A stretch of DNA of 64,000 nucleotides, from assembly GCA_015501595.1 (NCBI GenBank), contig JADNRX010000002.1, forward strand, positions 744,001-808,000. The letters are read 5' to 3'. The notes under the pieces were generated by a model. The model worked only from the letters and a program-made list of their open reading frames with translations. It ran no database searches and was not told the DNA's origin. Made by a program: the position numbers and the translations under genes. Shown piece after piece: positions 11,166 through 23,867 of this stretch. The stretch is from Hymenopellis radicata. Its lineage: Eukaryota > Basidiomycota > Agaricomycetes > Agaricales > Physalacriaceae. Within the stretch, counting starts at the first letter, position 1, and every line of letters begins with the position of its first letter.

Positions 11166-12019
11166 TGACCGTTAATGGTTTAGGGCGTCCGTATTTATCT
11201 TGTACTGTTTTTCATTGGATCATTCGAGAAGGTGATGAAATGAGCGAAATGCGTGCTCCTCTGACCGTGAACAATGGAGGCGTGTTGAAATCCAAAGTCC
11301 GCGACGTATGGGAAGTGATAAGTCCCGCGGACCCCCAGGCAGTGCTGTTCTTCCATTTCACACATTTAGTGGTAGTTTCTTTTGGGCGTGTTGAGGCCGT
11401 GCTTCGGCGTATGTGACGGTATGCCGTTCATTTGCAATAGGGTGGAGAGAATTATGCTTGCGAGTTTGAGTTGGCCACAAAAGGACGTTGGCAGGATCGA
11501 TTGACATCCCTTGCCCAGACATTGGCAACCGCACCCCGGCACGGGAGCCTACCAGCTGCTCGTCCGTGTGTAACGTGTGACTGCGTGACAATAAGCTCTG
11601 TCATCGCTTGAAGTTGCTGCTCTTTCTTTACGCATTCACGATTAACGACCACCCATTTCCTTTGCTCTTTTCTCTGTCCGCCATCTACCAGCCGTCGAGC
11701 TCGACACTGCGCACGACATCCGACGCAGTCCCGCCCGCCCGTCCACGGACCATCGGGTAGCCGCCACTCCAATATAACAGTGTGCACCGTTCCCGGAACA
11801 TCTAACATCGCTCTCTACATTCGTTCCTTGACGTGACTTGCGACGACACGGTCCCCGTCCATCTTTCTTTGAAGGATACCTTGATCGACTGCCTCGCGTG
11901 GTCACCTACAAATACTTCTCTTCCGGTCGTGCGTCGCTACCGTTTAGCGACCCCTTCCTACGACGCCGTACGTCGTTCTCGTTTAGCTGGCAGTCCCACG
12001 ATACGCCCCCAGGGCATAC
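11166..12019. other. long leader/promoter region of the next gene
   Basis: About 850 bp between LUC7 and the next start codon. The second half is C/T-rich on the + strand, typical of fungal promoters and 5' leaders. Open frames here lack ATG starts, so I do not call upstream ORFs. Confidence 0.4.
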
Positions 12020-15000
12020 ATGGGCTCTATCAGTCCGCTATTCGACATGGACACTTCCATTTCATTAGAGTCCGAGGTTCCTACCGACTTTGTGCCTCCC
12101 ATTTCCGGGACTAGTCTAGTCTCTTCCAATGGCCACACCCCTCCCTCTCATCTCTTGCCCGACCCACCACAAATGTTCTCCAGCAAGCCCGACCATCTAA
12201 ATGGCACAATCACCTCAATGCAGCACGTGTTGGCGCCCAATCAGCCCAATCTCACTTCGCCAGGCTATCTGGATCCAGCGGACACTATCGATCCTGTGGC
12301 TCCGGAGTTTTCGTCGTATGTTCCTCCTCCGGCCTTTGAAAACGACATGGCTGTCGAACCTATCGCGTCTCACGTATCCGCGCACTCTTCCCCAGAATCG
12401 CAAATGCCATCCGCACATCACCACGGTGTCGCCCTGCCCTATGTAGGCTCGACGTCCTCACTGCAGTCAGCACTTAAGCCGGTGACCACCCCAGCTAGAA
12501 GTCGCGCCAACACCGTCGGTTCTTATGTCGGCGATTCACCACGCGCTCCGATCCATCCGCAAATAGGCGACGGGTTTCCCGCAGCAGGCGAGTCAGGTCT
12601 TTCTCCCAGCGAAAACCCACTGGTGGCCGGCGGTGCTATACTGAGAGAGTGAGTCTCTCCGACTTGGCTTCATCGCCTCACGCTGATAAAATTATCCCAT
12701 TTAGGATCGCACAGACTGCAGAGTCTGCTAATCAAGCATGCCGTATGTCACAAGTACGCCGTGCCAGTTCCCTGTTGGAGGACCTGAGAAGCAAGATATC
12801 ATATGTATCGGACCTCATTTCCACCTTCACCCTGAACGATGGTTCACCACGTGTCACGCCGTTTGATGAAGGCAAACAGGATTATTTTTCGCACCCGGGA
12901 GACCAAGGAATAACGTTCCTGACATCAGCAGATGAGCGAAGGAAGAGATGTCTTTCGACGCTGGAAGAGGAAAGGCCTGTAAAAAGCCTCAAGGCCGAAC
13001 CTCAGGACAACGTTCCTCTATTTCCAGTTCCTTCTTCACATCCTGTTCTCCCGCAATCGCCGCCTCCATCGCGTCCTCATTCGCCCACGTATCCCTTCAA
13101 TGGGACGGCACATATTTCGCCGACCTATAGTAATGGATATTCGGGTCCTGCTGAAGCGATGCTAAACTCCGTAATGCCTCCTGCGTTGCCACCGCATCGC
13201 TCATTCTGGTCTGACGGTATTATTCCGACCCGACAGTCGCACTCACATTCCTTATCCACAAACGGGATTCCAGCGAATGATCCTCACTTTGCTCGCTTGC
13301 CACCCATGTATCCTAGCGCTGTCAATGGTGCGCCAATCGGTCGAATGTCACGCTCGGGCTCTATCAACGCTACATTTGGAACGCCTTTCCCCGCCATGGA
13401 TCATTCTAAATCGTACCCGACGCCAGCTGCACATCCTCAGGACGCCTGGAATGCCAATGCTCCACCTGCGAACTCGAAGGACACAGCGGCGAAGTTGAGA
13501 CGTACACGTTCTCAGAGTGTTCTCGCTGCCCATTCGGTCGACTGTGAAGATAGTGACGATGACGAGGGCGATGACGACTCGGAGGCAAGTCCTGCTTCTG
13601 GTCAATCTGTGAGTCGTTTCTATTCAGAATGATGTCAAGTGATTTATTCTTAACAGTATGCAATGGATCACCCAACATCGTCTTCGACTTCCTCATCAGA
13701 TGTCCCTCAAGAGTACAGGGCAGATGTTGACCGCATCTTCTTCCAATTCCTGAACCGGATCTGCTCTAATCGTACGTAACTTACCTGAAACTCGCAGTTC
13801 AGTCCTGATTCTGTGCCACAGTTGAAGCGACAGACACGAAGGGTGAAGCGATCCATCAAACCCTTATGGCAAAGAAAATGCAACGGCTAGATGAATCGCC
13901 TGATTTCCGTCCATTCAAGTTCCGCATTCAGGCCTTTACGAATGCTTTCCTGGATGAGGTTAGTCTCGGATGTCTCGTGTTCTTCTTGATTACTGAAATT
14001 ATTGCACCCAGCTTGCTCGCCATGGATTCCCGGAGGAGAAAATACCGATGAAAAAGGTGTGTTCGTAATCTTGCGACGATTCGCTCTGTCTGATTTTCTC
14101 AAGGTACGGAACTACCTCTGGAAGCAACCGCACATTTTGCGCTTCAACGAGGATGGCAAAAAAGCGAAGTCGAAGGGAAACCATATCTGGAATGTGGAAG
14201 CCAAAAAGATTGGAGACAGTAAATGGGAATTCCGTCCCTTCTATCGAAAACTTGCCGGGAATCCTCCCAGCGTTGCTTATTGTGGCCTTACTTGGAAGTG
14301 GGCGCCACGTGTTTGGGATCCACAAGCGTCGTGGCAAAACATTCCTATCAGCTTCAGCTCGCCTTACCTCCCTTCGTGGTTGAGTTGGGAAAATAACGTG
14401 CTCTCAGGTTCCCCTCCGAACGATGCGCAAAGCTGCGAGATCACGGTTAATGCTGCTGTACGTTTTTCTCCAGTACTGTTAGTAACATCGATTGACCTGA
14501 ATTCAATAGTTTACGCTGGACGGACAGGAGCGACATCTGTCGCATACGTTTACGATCAACATTGCCCCAGTTTCCTCGATAGATTCGAACAGCAATTTTA
14601 GTCGGTCTACAAGTTCTGCGGACTTGACAGAGCTGGCTTCTCGAAGGTGCACATCGTCATGAATTATGATTCATATGTATCTCATAATACTTTGCAGAGT
14701 CGTCCACCGACCTCCTCTTCCAGTGGAAGAATCAGGGCCTGCTCGTGTCACCACTGTCTTGCATAATGTTGCTCAACGAGTCGCCGATCAGACTACGCAC
14801 GTCAAGTGTTCGTATCCCCCGTCACAGCAACACGAACTTGGTGACCTTTCCAAGCAACAACAAGTCATCCAGCACACGATCAACGCTTATGACAAGGCGT
14901 TGAATGGCAACACACCCGTGGATACACAACGACTTGCTCAAGCCGTTCAGGACGTCGTCGTACAGGCGGCTCAGACTGTCGTCGCGCCCATGTCAAACTT

Positions 15001-15217
15001 TACCGGTCGTATTCCGACGGATGCTGAGGCCATCCAGCAGGCGGATGTCAACCAAATGTCGGCAGGAGTGCAGGGTGCTCTTGCTCATGTCGTCAAAAAC
15101 ACCGCGCCCTCGACGAGCGAGGTGGAGGTTATGATTGCAACCAAGGAAGTCCTTGTACATTCGCGGGAGCAGATGCATTCTTCAGGACCAGTTGGCGTAT
15201 TTCCGCCACTCATCTGA
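12020..15217 (+). CDS. large Ser/Pro-rich regulator-like protein with an Ig/cadherin-like domain
   Basis: Conserved fungal protein, probably nuclear, of about 870 residues; no experimentally named homologue comes to mind. The N-terminal half is disordered and rich in Ser, Pro and His, with an early helical segment (TAESANQACRMSQVRRASSL) and an acidic run (CEDSDDDEGDDDSE). The conserved core starts at YRADVDRIFFQFLNRI, continues with MAKKMQRLDESPDFRPFKFR and KGNHIWNVEAKKI, and runs into a region with LPSWLSWENNVLSGSPPND, which resembles the dystroglycan-type cadherin-like (He_PIG) fold. The C-terminal part is helical and Gln-rich. Start at the ATG of 12020; stop TGA at 15215-15217. A role in transcription is an inference from composition only. 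Confidence 0.8.
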
Positions 15218-15406
15218 GATTATTTGGGTATATATGGGAAGATATCTTTTTTATTCTTTTGGGCCTTGTGTGTTATAGTTGCTGTCGAAATATGTTTGGG
15301 TTATAGTGGGACTCTTGACGTCTGTCCACATCAAAAGATTTATAGACCAGATATGCGAGATCATATCGATGCAGTGTACATTGTTGTAAATTAGGCATAT
15401 TATATA

Positions 15407-18400
15407 TTAAAGTTGTGTATCGCATATAGCACAAGATGTGGCGTCAGGTTCGTTCTCGAAGGTGCACGCGCTGCAAGGCTTGCTACTCGGGAGCGAGCTC
15501 TCGGACTCTGCATTCTCGGTTTTCTCACGAGAATGTGAGCGTTCCACGCAGCCGCTGAGTAATGTACCACCAAATCCTTTCTCCTCGTCCTTCCGACGCT
15601 TCTTGGCATCAGGCCCGTCATCAGTGTCGGAAATCTCCAGGATCTCTTTCTCCTCGCGCAATTCGATAATGTCCTCTTTCAAGATGTCCAACGATGAAAC
15701 GGTTGCTTTGTTGTCCGTCAGCTCTCTTCCCTCGTGATACAGTCGTTGGAATATCGGGGATATGTTAAACTCCTTGTCGACCTAACACAACCGTCAGCCT
15801 GAGCCCCTTCACGTACGCATTCTGACAGCGATTCACCATCAACTTAATTTCCATCAAGGTCGTGTGCTTGGTTACAGTGAATTGCCTCCGTTCTCCTTGC
15901 TCCTTCACTTGACGGAGTCGTTTGGATTGGCGGGCGCCGTTCTTGCGAGATGTTGACTCCGAGGTGCCGTTTGATACTTTGCCGTTCTTGCCGCCAATGC
16001 ACACAAATATTCCGGCCTCGTCCCAATCGAGCTTGCTGTGAAATGTTTAGCAGACGCACATCGGACTTGGCCATGTGTAGCCTTACCGTTTTCGACGACA
16101 GCTTTCACAAACCGGAATCTCATGAAGGAGTACACCGTCCGCTTCTTTCCGGACGGAAATCAAGGGGCCTGCGGTATAGCTGAATCGCTCAGTACGGCAA
16201 AAGAGGTATGGAGGATGAGCAGCGTACAAACTCTCCAGGTCCCTCCAATCGCTCAACGCGACCATGGAATGTGAAAATTCCCAGTCAACTCTACGATTAG
16301 GATCGAACACCAGATGGCTGTGTTCACAGATGAATGGTGCATTGTCGACTTTGGTTGGTCGTTCGGCGTTCGTGGGGCTTGTCAGCCATTGTCTCCATGC
16401 CTTCAGGAAAATGATAGGGACAAGAGCATATTCGGGTGCCTCGACCTCGGTTGCAGAAACGTTGATTAGGTGTTTTAATTTGGCCTAATAAACACGAGGT
16501 TATGATATAGGAAAACATCATTTCAAAATACGAACCTTTTCGTTCTCTGCTTTCTTGCGAAATTCCATCTTGTCTTCTTTCGAAAATTTGATGATTGTGC
16601 TGCAAACTTCGCAGGTTTGGGCTTCGGACGAAAATGGCAACCAGTCGGGAAACAGTTCTGTGAGAACTTCACAAGCCTGGCCAGCCTTGTTAATACATCT
16701 CGTCTTCTCGGGAGAACGATACATGTGCTCACCTCGACCGGTATTAACCGCCGAGACAAGGCATTCAGAGTCAATTCGCCGTGCTCACAACGAACGTGGC
16801 GATCGTATTCAGCAGCGCTTGGCGAAGGATCACCTTCGGACCATACATGCATCTTGGGCTTCGCAAGTTTCCAATCTGGAGGAGCCTCAGAATAGAACGT
16901 ACAGTGGAAACACGACAGACCTTTCAGCCACGCCTTTGAGATCCAGTACCCGCAACGCGTGGGGTCTTCAGTCATGAAAGAGTCGAACCTATTGACCTCC
17001 TGGGGATGCCGTATGTCATACAGTTGCTCTGCGAAAAAAACACGTTGTAACGCTACCCGGTGAAAAACAGAGGAGGCGAACCTTGGAAGATTGCTTCGAT
17101 ACATTTTGTGCAAACGTCTTCGGGTGTGAACTCCTTTTCGAATCGGCAATTGGTCTCTGAAGTGATTCGCTGGAATGCGCACTGCAAGGATGACATGAAG
17201 ACCGTCACAACACATCTCAACGGACGACTGACCGTTTTTATGCGCTTCATATCTGATGTTTTGTCGGGGTTCAAAAGCCCATGTTCACAGACAATGTCCT
17301 CGATTGACAGCGGGGTCTCGGAAGCAGCGTCTTGATCAGGCTTGGGCTTGCTCGAGAATGTGTCCGCAGCGTCCTTCAAAGCGCCTTTTGTCAGCCACTC
17401 GTCCAATGAGCGACGCGACACAATTGCAGAGTCCTAGAGCTTTTTAGAAGACTTCCCTGACAAAAACACAATTTGTTCCACCTCCTTGGTCGATTCAACC
17501 GACCACGACCGGTAAATGTCAATGACTGTTCTCCGTTTCTCCCATAGATGCCTTTCAGCGACTTTCTGCCTGCCTAGTATGAGAAACGGCCAGCATCGAA
17601 CGTCGACGGACACACTCACTTGTTCGCAAACTCTTCACAGGCTTCCTCGTACTTAGCGTTAAGCTCTTTGACAACTTCCATGACATTTGGCGGGGGTGAT
17701 ATCTCATCCGGAGGTACGGCATCAGACGCAGTTCTCTTCGTGTAGATCAGCATATAGGCATCTTTTGAGGACACTTCGCTATAACAGCAGTGTCAAAAGG
17801 TATCTCTCTTGGAAACGGCTTCACAAACTTAATTGGCGGTTTGGGTTTCGGAGAAGATTTGGGCGATTCTGGCGTCCTGAAGAGACTGTTCGTTAGTTTG
17901 ATATATAGAGTCAAGAATATACAATGCTACTTGGCTAGCTCATCATCGCTGTCATCCACTCTGCGACGCTTGCCGAGTTTCTTGGGGCGCGGTCGTGATT
18001 CCCTGGATGTATATCAGATAGGCAAAATCAAGAAAGAAAACACGAACCCATCGGTGGCTAGATCTATGACGTCTGTTTCTACCGGTGGCTTACCGAGCTT
18101 CTTGATCCTAGAGACCTCCTCATCGTTGAACTGGAACCATGTTTTACTGCTGTTGCAAGGTCAGCAAGAAGATAACCAGAAAGGAGCCGCCGTTACCTGG
18201 CATCGTAAACCTGTGCTTCATAATGACCATGATATGCGCTAGAACCTTTGTGCAAGAGAACGCCTCTCAACTCGTATACGCTCTGTTCGTCCGAGTTCTG
18301 TGGCGCTGCCTTCCTTGTGGCGGAATCGCCTATGAAACGTCCCATATCAATCTCCAAAGGAAATGAGATGCCATTCTTGGACTTTCTGCGCTCCATCTTG

Positions 18401-19879
18401 TCAAAGTCGTAAACGAATCTCAGAAGTGAGAAATTGAGCACTGGAGGGAGGTGCTGAAATTTGGTGTAGCGTGTTGCATCCTGCTTGCTATTACACTGAG
18501 AACAAAAGTATCTGGAAACGAGGGTGTAAAAGCTGGTGGTCTTAGGAAGAAAAAATACCAACTGATTATCGCCGTTCAATTTTTCCGGCTTGAGGTAAGC
18601 AGTTATACGGTCTTCGAGTTTTGCATTATTCTGAACAGGTGTCATCAGTTGGAGGCAGAGAGGTTTCTGAGAAAACCTCACCTTGAAGTTGATCTCGATC
18701 TCACGAAAGTCGTCAGGACGTTCCGACTGGTATCCGCAGGCATCACACATGGTGCCATAGACCTTCTTGCCTTGAAACTGATTCCCAGGTCAGTGATATT
18801 TTCGGAGGGAAGGGAGAGACGTCATGTGTACATGGGTATCAACCAACGCAGCCAGAGCTGGCGAGCTTTGCTTCTTAAATTCGAGGTCGAGATGGTTCAA
18901 GAAGAGCTTGGAGAACCTTGCGCCTAATCAGAAAATTGAAAAGGTCCAATAATATGATAGTCGTACTCTTGCGCGTCTTGCTGTTCACCCGTGTTGAGTT
19001 TCAGGCTCTCAACAAGTTTTACTGGGTTGAAAACGTTCTGTGTGCATTCTTGGAGAGCAGCAAAGGTGATCTGAAGTTGATGTAGAGGTGAATTCTATTG
19101 GAGGATAAACCCAACAGTCACTATTTACGGTCAATATGTGACCGACCTTGAATGCTTCTTCTGCACCTGGTTGTGCTTGACATGCATAGACGGCGCGGCG
19201 GAAGGTTTCATCTCGATACCACACCTAGGACACGGGTGTTAGTGAGGTTGAGTACAGGATGCGAAGAACGTGTATACCTGTAAAGAGGCGTTGGCGTAAC
19301 ATGTGGCGCCAAGATTCTGTGTCGAAGGAGGTGGTCAAAGTCCCGCAGAAACAGAGGGGATGAACTTACCCTTAACCCGACAGGAAGGTCAGGTTCTCTG
19401 GACAAGTCCATTGGATCGTCTCCAAGCTCTATTGCCTTGAAGAACTCTTCCCTTGCCTTCTCTGCATTTCGTTAATAGAGTGTAGTGAGTATTGGAAAGG
19501 GCTGACCTCGATTGGCCCAAGTATCAACATTGATATAGTTCAAGCAGTTTGGATTCGATTTACACAACTTCTTGGAGCAAGTGGGCTCATCGTCGTCCGA
19601 TATAACGATAACGTCGTCTGCGGCCACAGAAGTCAAAGGTTCTTTCGCCTTGGATTTTGGTTTCAGCGTGTTGCGACAGAATGGGTGTCGATTTCGTTGC
19701 GAGAGACCGCAGGACATGAGACGGTGTTCCAATGTGATTTGAGAGGCCTCGATGGCCTCTGTCCCGACCCATGCCCAAGGCGATGCCGAATTGTCAGAAA
19801 GGGCGCCGCGCTTGAGAACCTGGCCCGGAGCGAGTCCATTGTCGGGTGACGACGCGCGGGTTCGTCGTTTGGGGGCCAT
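15407..19879 (-). CDS. USP48-type ubiquitin carboxyl-terminal hydrolase
   Basis: Cysteine protease that removes ubiquitin; closest in layout to USP48/plant UBP26. Many exons. Start MAPKRRTRASSPDNG at 19879, then a Cys/His-containing N-terminal segment. The catalytic Cys box reads NLGATCYANASLQ and the His box AYHGHYEAQV. Between them are AQEFSKLFLNHLDLEF, a zinc-binding pair MCDACG ... YFCSQCNSKQ, and VLNFSLLRFVYDFDKMER. Downstream come DUSP-like segments, then a ubiquitin-like part (VNRCQNAYVKGLRLTV) and finally a RanBP2-type zinc finger CSACTFENEPDATSCAIC next to the stop at 15407. Full length is well over 1000 residues. A second ubiquitin-binding finger at the extreme C-terminus is not part of human USP48 as I know it. 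Confidence 0.88.
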
Positions 19880-20027
19880 GGCAGAGTAAGAGGCAGGAAT
19901 TAGAGGAGATTATAGGATTAGTGCGGTGTGCATTACAAGGAGGTCCAAGTCACACGCAGTGACGAGCACGCGGGACGCGACACCGTCCAATTATAATTTT
20001 GGCCCTTGTTGTCCTGCCACGACCGTG

Positions 20028-22411
20028 ATGGATATCCTGCGAGGTAAAATCAGAGCTCTTAAACAACGTCTACGGCCTGATGGCGACGTCAACGTTATAC
20101 GGCTTCAGCGAAGGGCGAAGATGACTGCCGTGGTCCGACAACGACTGCCTCTACTCAAGTGAGCTGCCTTCCTCCAGCCCTTGTCTTCTGTTTGACTGGA
20201 CGACCCTTCAGATTTGCCCTCTTTGCTATAGGATACCTATGGATGCTTGCTCTACCGATAATACCCACCGAAACTACCGAGAAAATGGACGAGAACGCGC
20301 TTCTTCCTGGCCAGGTCTGCACGCCTCGCTGCTAGCACACTGACTCCTTCCTCACTTGCTCCAGGTTCATACACATTGGAATTGGGCGGAAGTACATACT
20401 GCGGACCGCTATCTTGAGCAACTGGAAGCTTTGAGGGATAACAACGCAACGAGTGAGCAGTGAGACTCGTGTCATTCGTCGGGCCGTCGAACTTGCCTCA
20501 ATTATTTCTAGGCGCTCAGATTATCTCGTCAAAGAATTTGCGAAACTAGGTTTGGCGGCTTCTGCTCAGCCCTATCAGTTCTCGACTGTGTTCGGGGTAC
20601 TCTTCTTCCTCCTCCTTTGGCATTTGCACTCAGCTTCATGCTAGACCTCAGACGGCATCAACTCTTATGCGATCCTCTCCTCCCCCAGAACCTCTGGCTC
20701 TGAGGCTATCGTCATTAGTGCATCGTGGTTAAGCCGAACTGGTGAAGGCGATGGTACCTTGAACCTGCGTGGTGTATCTACCATACTTGCCTTCGCCGCA
20801 TTCGTGAGACGTAGGTTATCACACCGTATAATCATTTTGCGCTTACATGGCTCCAGGGTACTCTCTTTGGGCGAAAGATTTGGTCTTCGTTATCAGCGAC
20901 GGCTATCTAGAGGGAATGCAAGCCTGGTTGAGTGCTTATCATGGTGTCTCTCAGCCGAGTTAGTACTACTCTCTAAACTTGGCTTTTCATTGATATCTGT
21001 ATCAGATGTTCAAGCCGCCGATCTAGAGCTAACATCTGGTGTCATTTGGACAGCTCTGAACATTGACTACCCAGGTCACTCTTTCTCTCATCTTGGCATC
21101 TATCATGGTAATTTCTAATTTGTTTGTATATCAGTTATTATCGTTAACAGTCCTGTCAGAGGGTCTTAACGGGCGTCTGCCGAACCAGGATTTACTACGC
21201 TCCTTCCGCCGCATATCAAGAGGAACAGGTGGCGTTCCTGTCATATTGTATGATCGTTTGGATCCCAAGGATGCAGAGAGCTCTTTCGGCGACCTCTTGC
21301 CAAAATGGATTCCCATTCCGTCCACCATAGTACAGGCTGTGGAGAAGTACTACTACTTTGGCAAAAACGTAGTGCGACACGCTAACTATCAAGCTCGTGG
21401 GATTGGCAGCGGTACGCATGCGCTGTTCCATCAGTATGTTTTCCTCTCTACTACTATGAGACCCGAGCAGTTGATTGAATATTTAAGGTATCGCATCGAC
21501 GCCTTCACAATGTATGCGCTCCCAGCGACAGGGCCACATGGTTTCCATTCCATTGGTCGGTAAGGTTTCATCCTCTCCTCAGTATGGAGAATATCGTCTT
21601 AATGCCTGCGCATTTAGCGTCCTGGAATCTACCTTGCGCACGGCAAACAATCTTCTAGAGCGTCTGCACGCATCCTTTTTCTTCTACCTCCTCACCAACG
21701 CCGACTACTCGTTGAAGATTGGAAGCTTCTTACCCAGCGCTATACTCGTCAGCGTTGCGATGATGTTCGGAGGTCTCCGTCTGTGGACAGATGCTGGATG
21801 GACTCGATCGTTGACTGAGGAAAAAGGTGCTCCGAGATGGGTGACACGGCCAAGACCGGTTCTTCAAGTTGTGACTATCATGGCCTCGACACATCTAGTA
21901 GGCGCAGCCATGTTTTGGGCGATCAACACGTCTTGGGTTGCAAATAGCGCGGTATGTTTCATGAAGTCTAGTCGCCTCAAGCTGATGGTGTGTGCAGTTC
22001 GGTTGTGTGCTCGTTGCTCTTTGTGCCTCTGCGCTACCTCTTATCGCCCTATCGGCCCCTCCATCCGGGGAAGACGAGGCCTCGGTATCAAGTGTTCTCA
22101 AGTCTCTCAACTTGTGCTTCGCGTCGACCATTATATCGGCGGTTGCCGTGTTGAATTTCTCCCTCGCAGCATCTATGGGAATCGCGTTAGGGATTCCCTT
22201 GTCATTGTCAGCATCACACAAGCACACGCCAGTACGGCTTGCCCACTATACTTGCTACGTGATACTTGGGACAGCATGGTTGTACTACCACTCTGGCGTC
22301 ACCAAGATGATCTGGGATTGGCAGGTGTTAGGTGTTTGGTTCTGTCCATTCCTCTGCATCATCTTTAGCCCACTGGTAATGCAAGCAGGTATAGTCTGTC
22401 TATTACCATGA
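20028..22411 (+). CDS. GAA1: GPI transamidase subunit GAA1
   Basis: Membrane subunit of the ER complex that attaches GPI anchors to proteins. Start MDILRGKIRALKQRLRP, then a first membrane segment near residues 40-60, the large luminal domain with HTYWNWAEVHTADRYLEQL, SEAIVISASWLSR, WAKDLVFVISDGYLEGMQAW and ALPATGPHGFHSIGR, then a C-terminal set of about six membrane helices ending IIFSPLVMQAGIVCLLP. Splice joins, for example at TSEQ|RSDYLVKEFAKLG, restore one frame. The gene ends 28 bp from the stop of the convergent SAM37 gene. Confidence 0.92.
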
Positions 22412-22439
22412 AACCTTACGGTAACATGTAACATTAATA

Positions 22440-23540
22440 TTAAAATATGCGAGGGATGAAAGACATTAGAGAGAATCCTTCTTGTGTGACTGGTACGACT
22501 GCATGGGATTCCGGGAAGGCAGCGGAATGTACACGATCGGCATGGGAAACGAGGAGAGGGTATGATGTTTTGACTAAACCTGGCAGAAGATCGTCTGGAA
22601 AAGGTGGGCGGACCATGAGGAGAATGTTTGCCGCGACTACAACATCAAGTGTCGTGGGTCTGGAAAGGCATCTGAAATCAGCGCAAGACTCGAAAATGGA
22701 TGAGCGCACTTGTTTCCAAAGAAGAAAGAACTTTGCCCCAATAACCGGGCGTATATATCCAGAACGGCTCGGGCTTTCTCGAGAATCTGGCAAGTGTTCG
22801 AATGTGTAAGTCCAAGCTCAGGAAGCAAAAACGAGTACTTTTTCCCGCTCGAAGACACGCGCGAAGCGAGCCTTGTGATTTTCTTCCTTCTTCTTAGTCT
22901 GCTTGAACGAAGATAGTGATATATCCGTCTGAATCTCTGCAACCTCTTCCCCGGGCGACACCCATAATTCGGCAGCTTCCAAGCGCGCTTTATAAGACGC
23001 CCGGTGCCTCCGAGGCGCATAGTAACGCTGAGGAACGCGGTACATCTGAATCAAAGTCGGATAAACCATTTCGCGCCAGTTTGCATCCTGGGCGAACAAC
23101 ATATGGGTCTATCAACGCGTCAATCTACGCGCAACGGCAACGAGAAGACGCAAACTTGCAACAAGATCTCCTAGGCCGGCCTCAGCGTGTGTGCACCATG
23201 CAGTGCTCTGCGCTTTTTCCGCAGACGAGAGAGACGAGTTGAGGTTGATGCCGATTCCAGCCATGTACTTGAACAACGAGGATAACGGCGCCACAGCGGT
23301 CTGGTCATGAACCATGTATGGTAGCGTGCCTGACCTTTGCGGTCAGAAACACGTTCTTGTTCGAGAGCAGAATACCGACCTACCAGTAGGCGACGCTGTC
23401 GGCGATGTGCTTTCCATTAGAGAAAATTTGCCGGGGATAGTAAGCTGAGCATAGAGAATAGCGGTCAAGCATATAGGATCCAACGAGGGAAGACCCCATG
23501 CCCCTGGCCAAACGTGCAGGACAGCTAGTGGGTCGTCCAT
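22440..23540 (-). CDS. SAM37: SAM37/metaxin-like mitochondrial outer-membrane protein
   Basis: Subunit of the sorting and assembly machinery for beta-barrel proteins in the mitochondrial outer membrane. Exons join to give MDDPLAVLHVWPGAWGLPSL at the start, IPGKFSLMESTSPTASPTG|TLPYMVHDQTAV across a 54-nt intron, then SLFKYMAGIGI, VPQRYYAPRRHR, FEREK|ILEKARAVLDIYARLLG and RPTTLDVVVAANILL, a GST-like fold as in metaxins. The intron 23109-23159 can be read as GC-AG (gcaagt...gatag), which keeps GDLVTH; a GT reading three bases earlier is also in frame but has a poor donor. Start at 23540. Confidence 0.85.
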
Positions 23541-23867
23541 AGAGAGCGCTCGTCACTGACAAAGGTCAAGAGGCAAAACCACCGACCGGCCCGGTCATCT
23601 CAGGCCTATAACAGGAAGTTACCCCGGCTCCCGTTCGTTCTTCCACCATCCCTCACCAGATGATGTCTACTGAGCGGTCCGCCCTTCACCGCACGCTGGC
23701 TTGGAACAACGTTGGCTGTTCTTCGGCTCTTCTTGAATTCATAGGCCTCTATTATGCATGTGCACTAGGTCACATTTGTTGAGGCACGAGCCTACACAAG
23801 CGCACTATATAACAATTGGTTTCCAATGTTCTGCGGCGCAGAACCGAAACAACTCTCTCTGGTGGAA
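23541..23867. other. divergent promoter region of SAM37 and the pectate lyase
   Basis: About 330 bp between the two divergent start codons. Apart from a TATA-like box for the lyase (annotated separately) I see nothing specific. Confidence 0.4.
23806..23812 (+). promoter_or_regulatory. TATA box of the pectate lyase gene
   Basis: TATATAA 56 bp upstream of the ATG at 23868, a usual distance for a regulated fungal secreted-enzyme gene. Confidence 0.55.

Noticed and set aside
11833..12114. Possible upstream ORF in the leader of the large regulator gene
   Set aside because: The frame has no ATG start and overlaps the true start of the gene in another frame.
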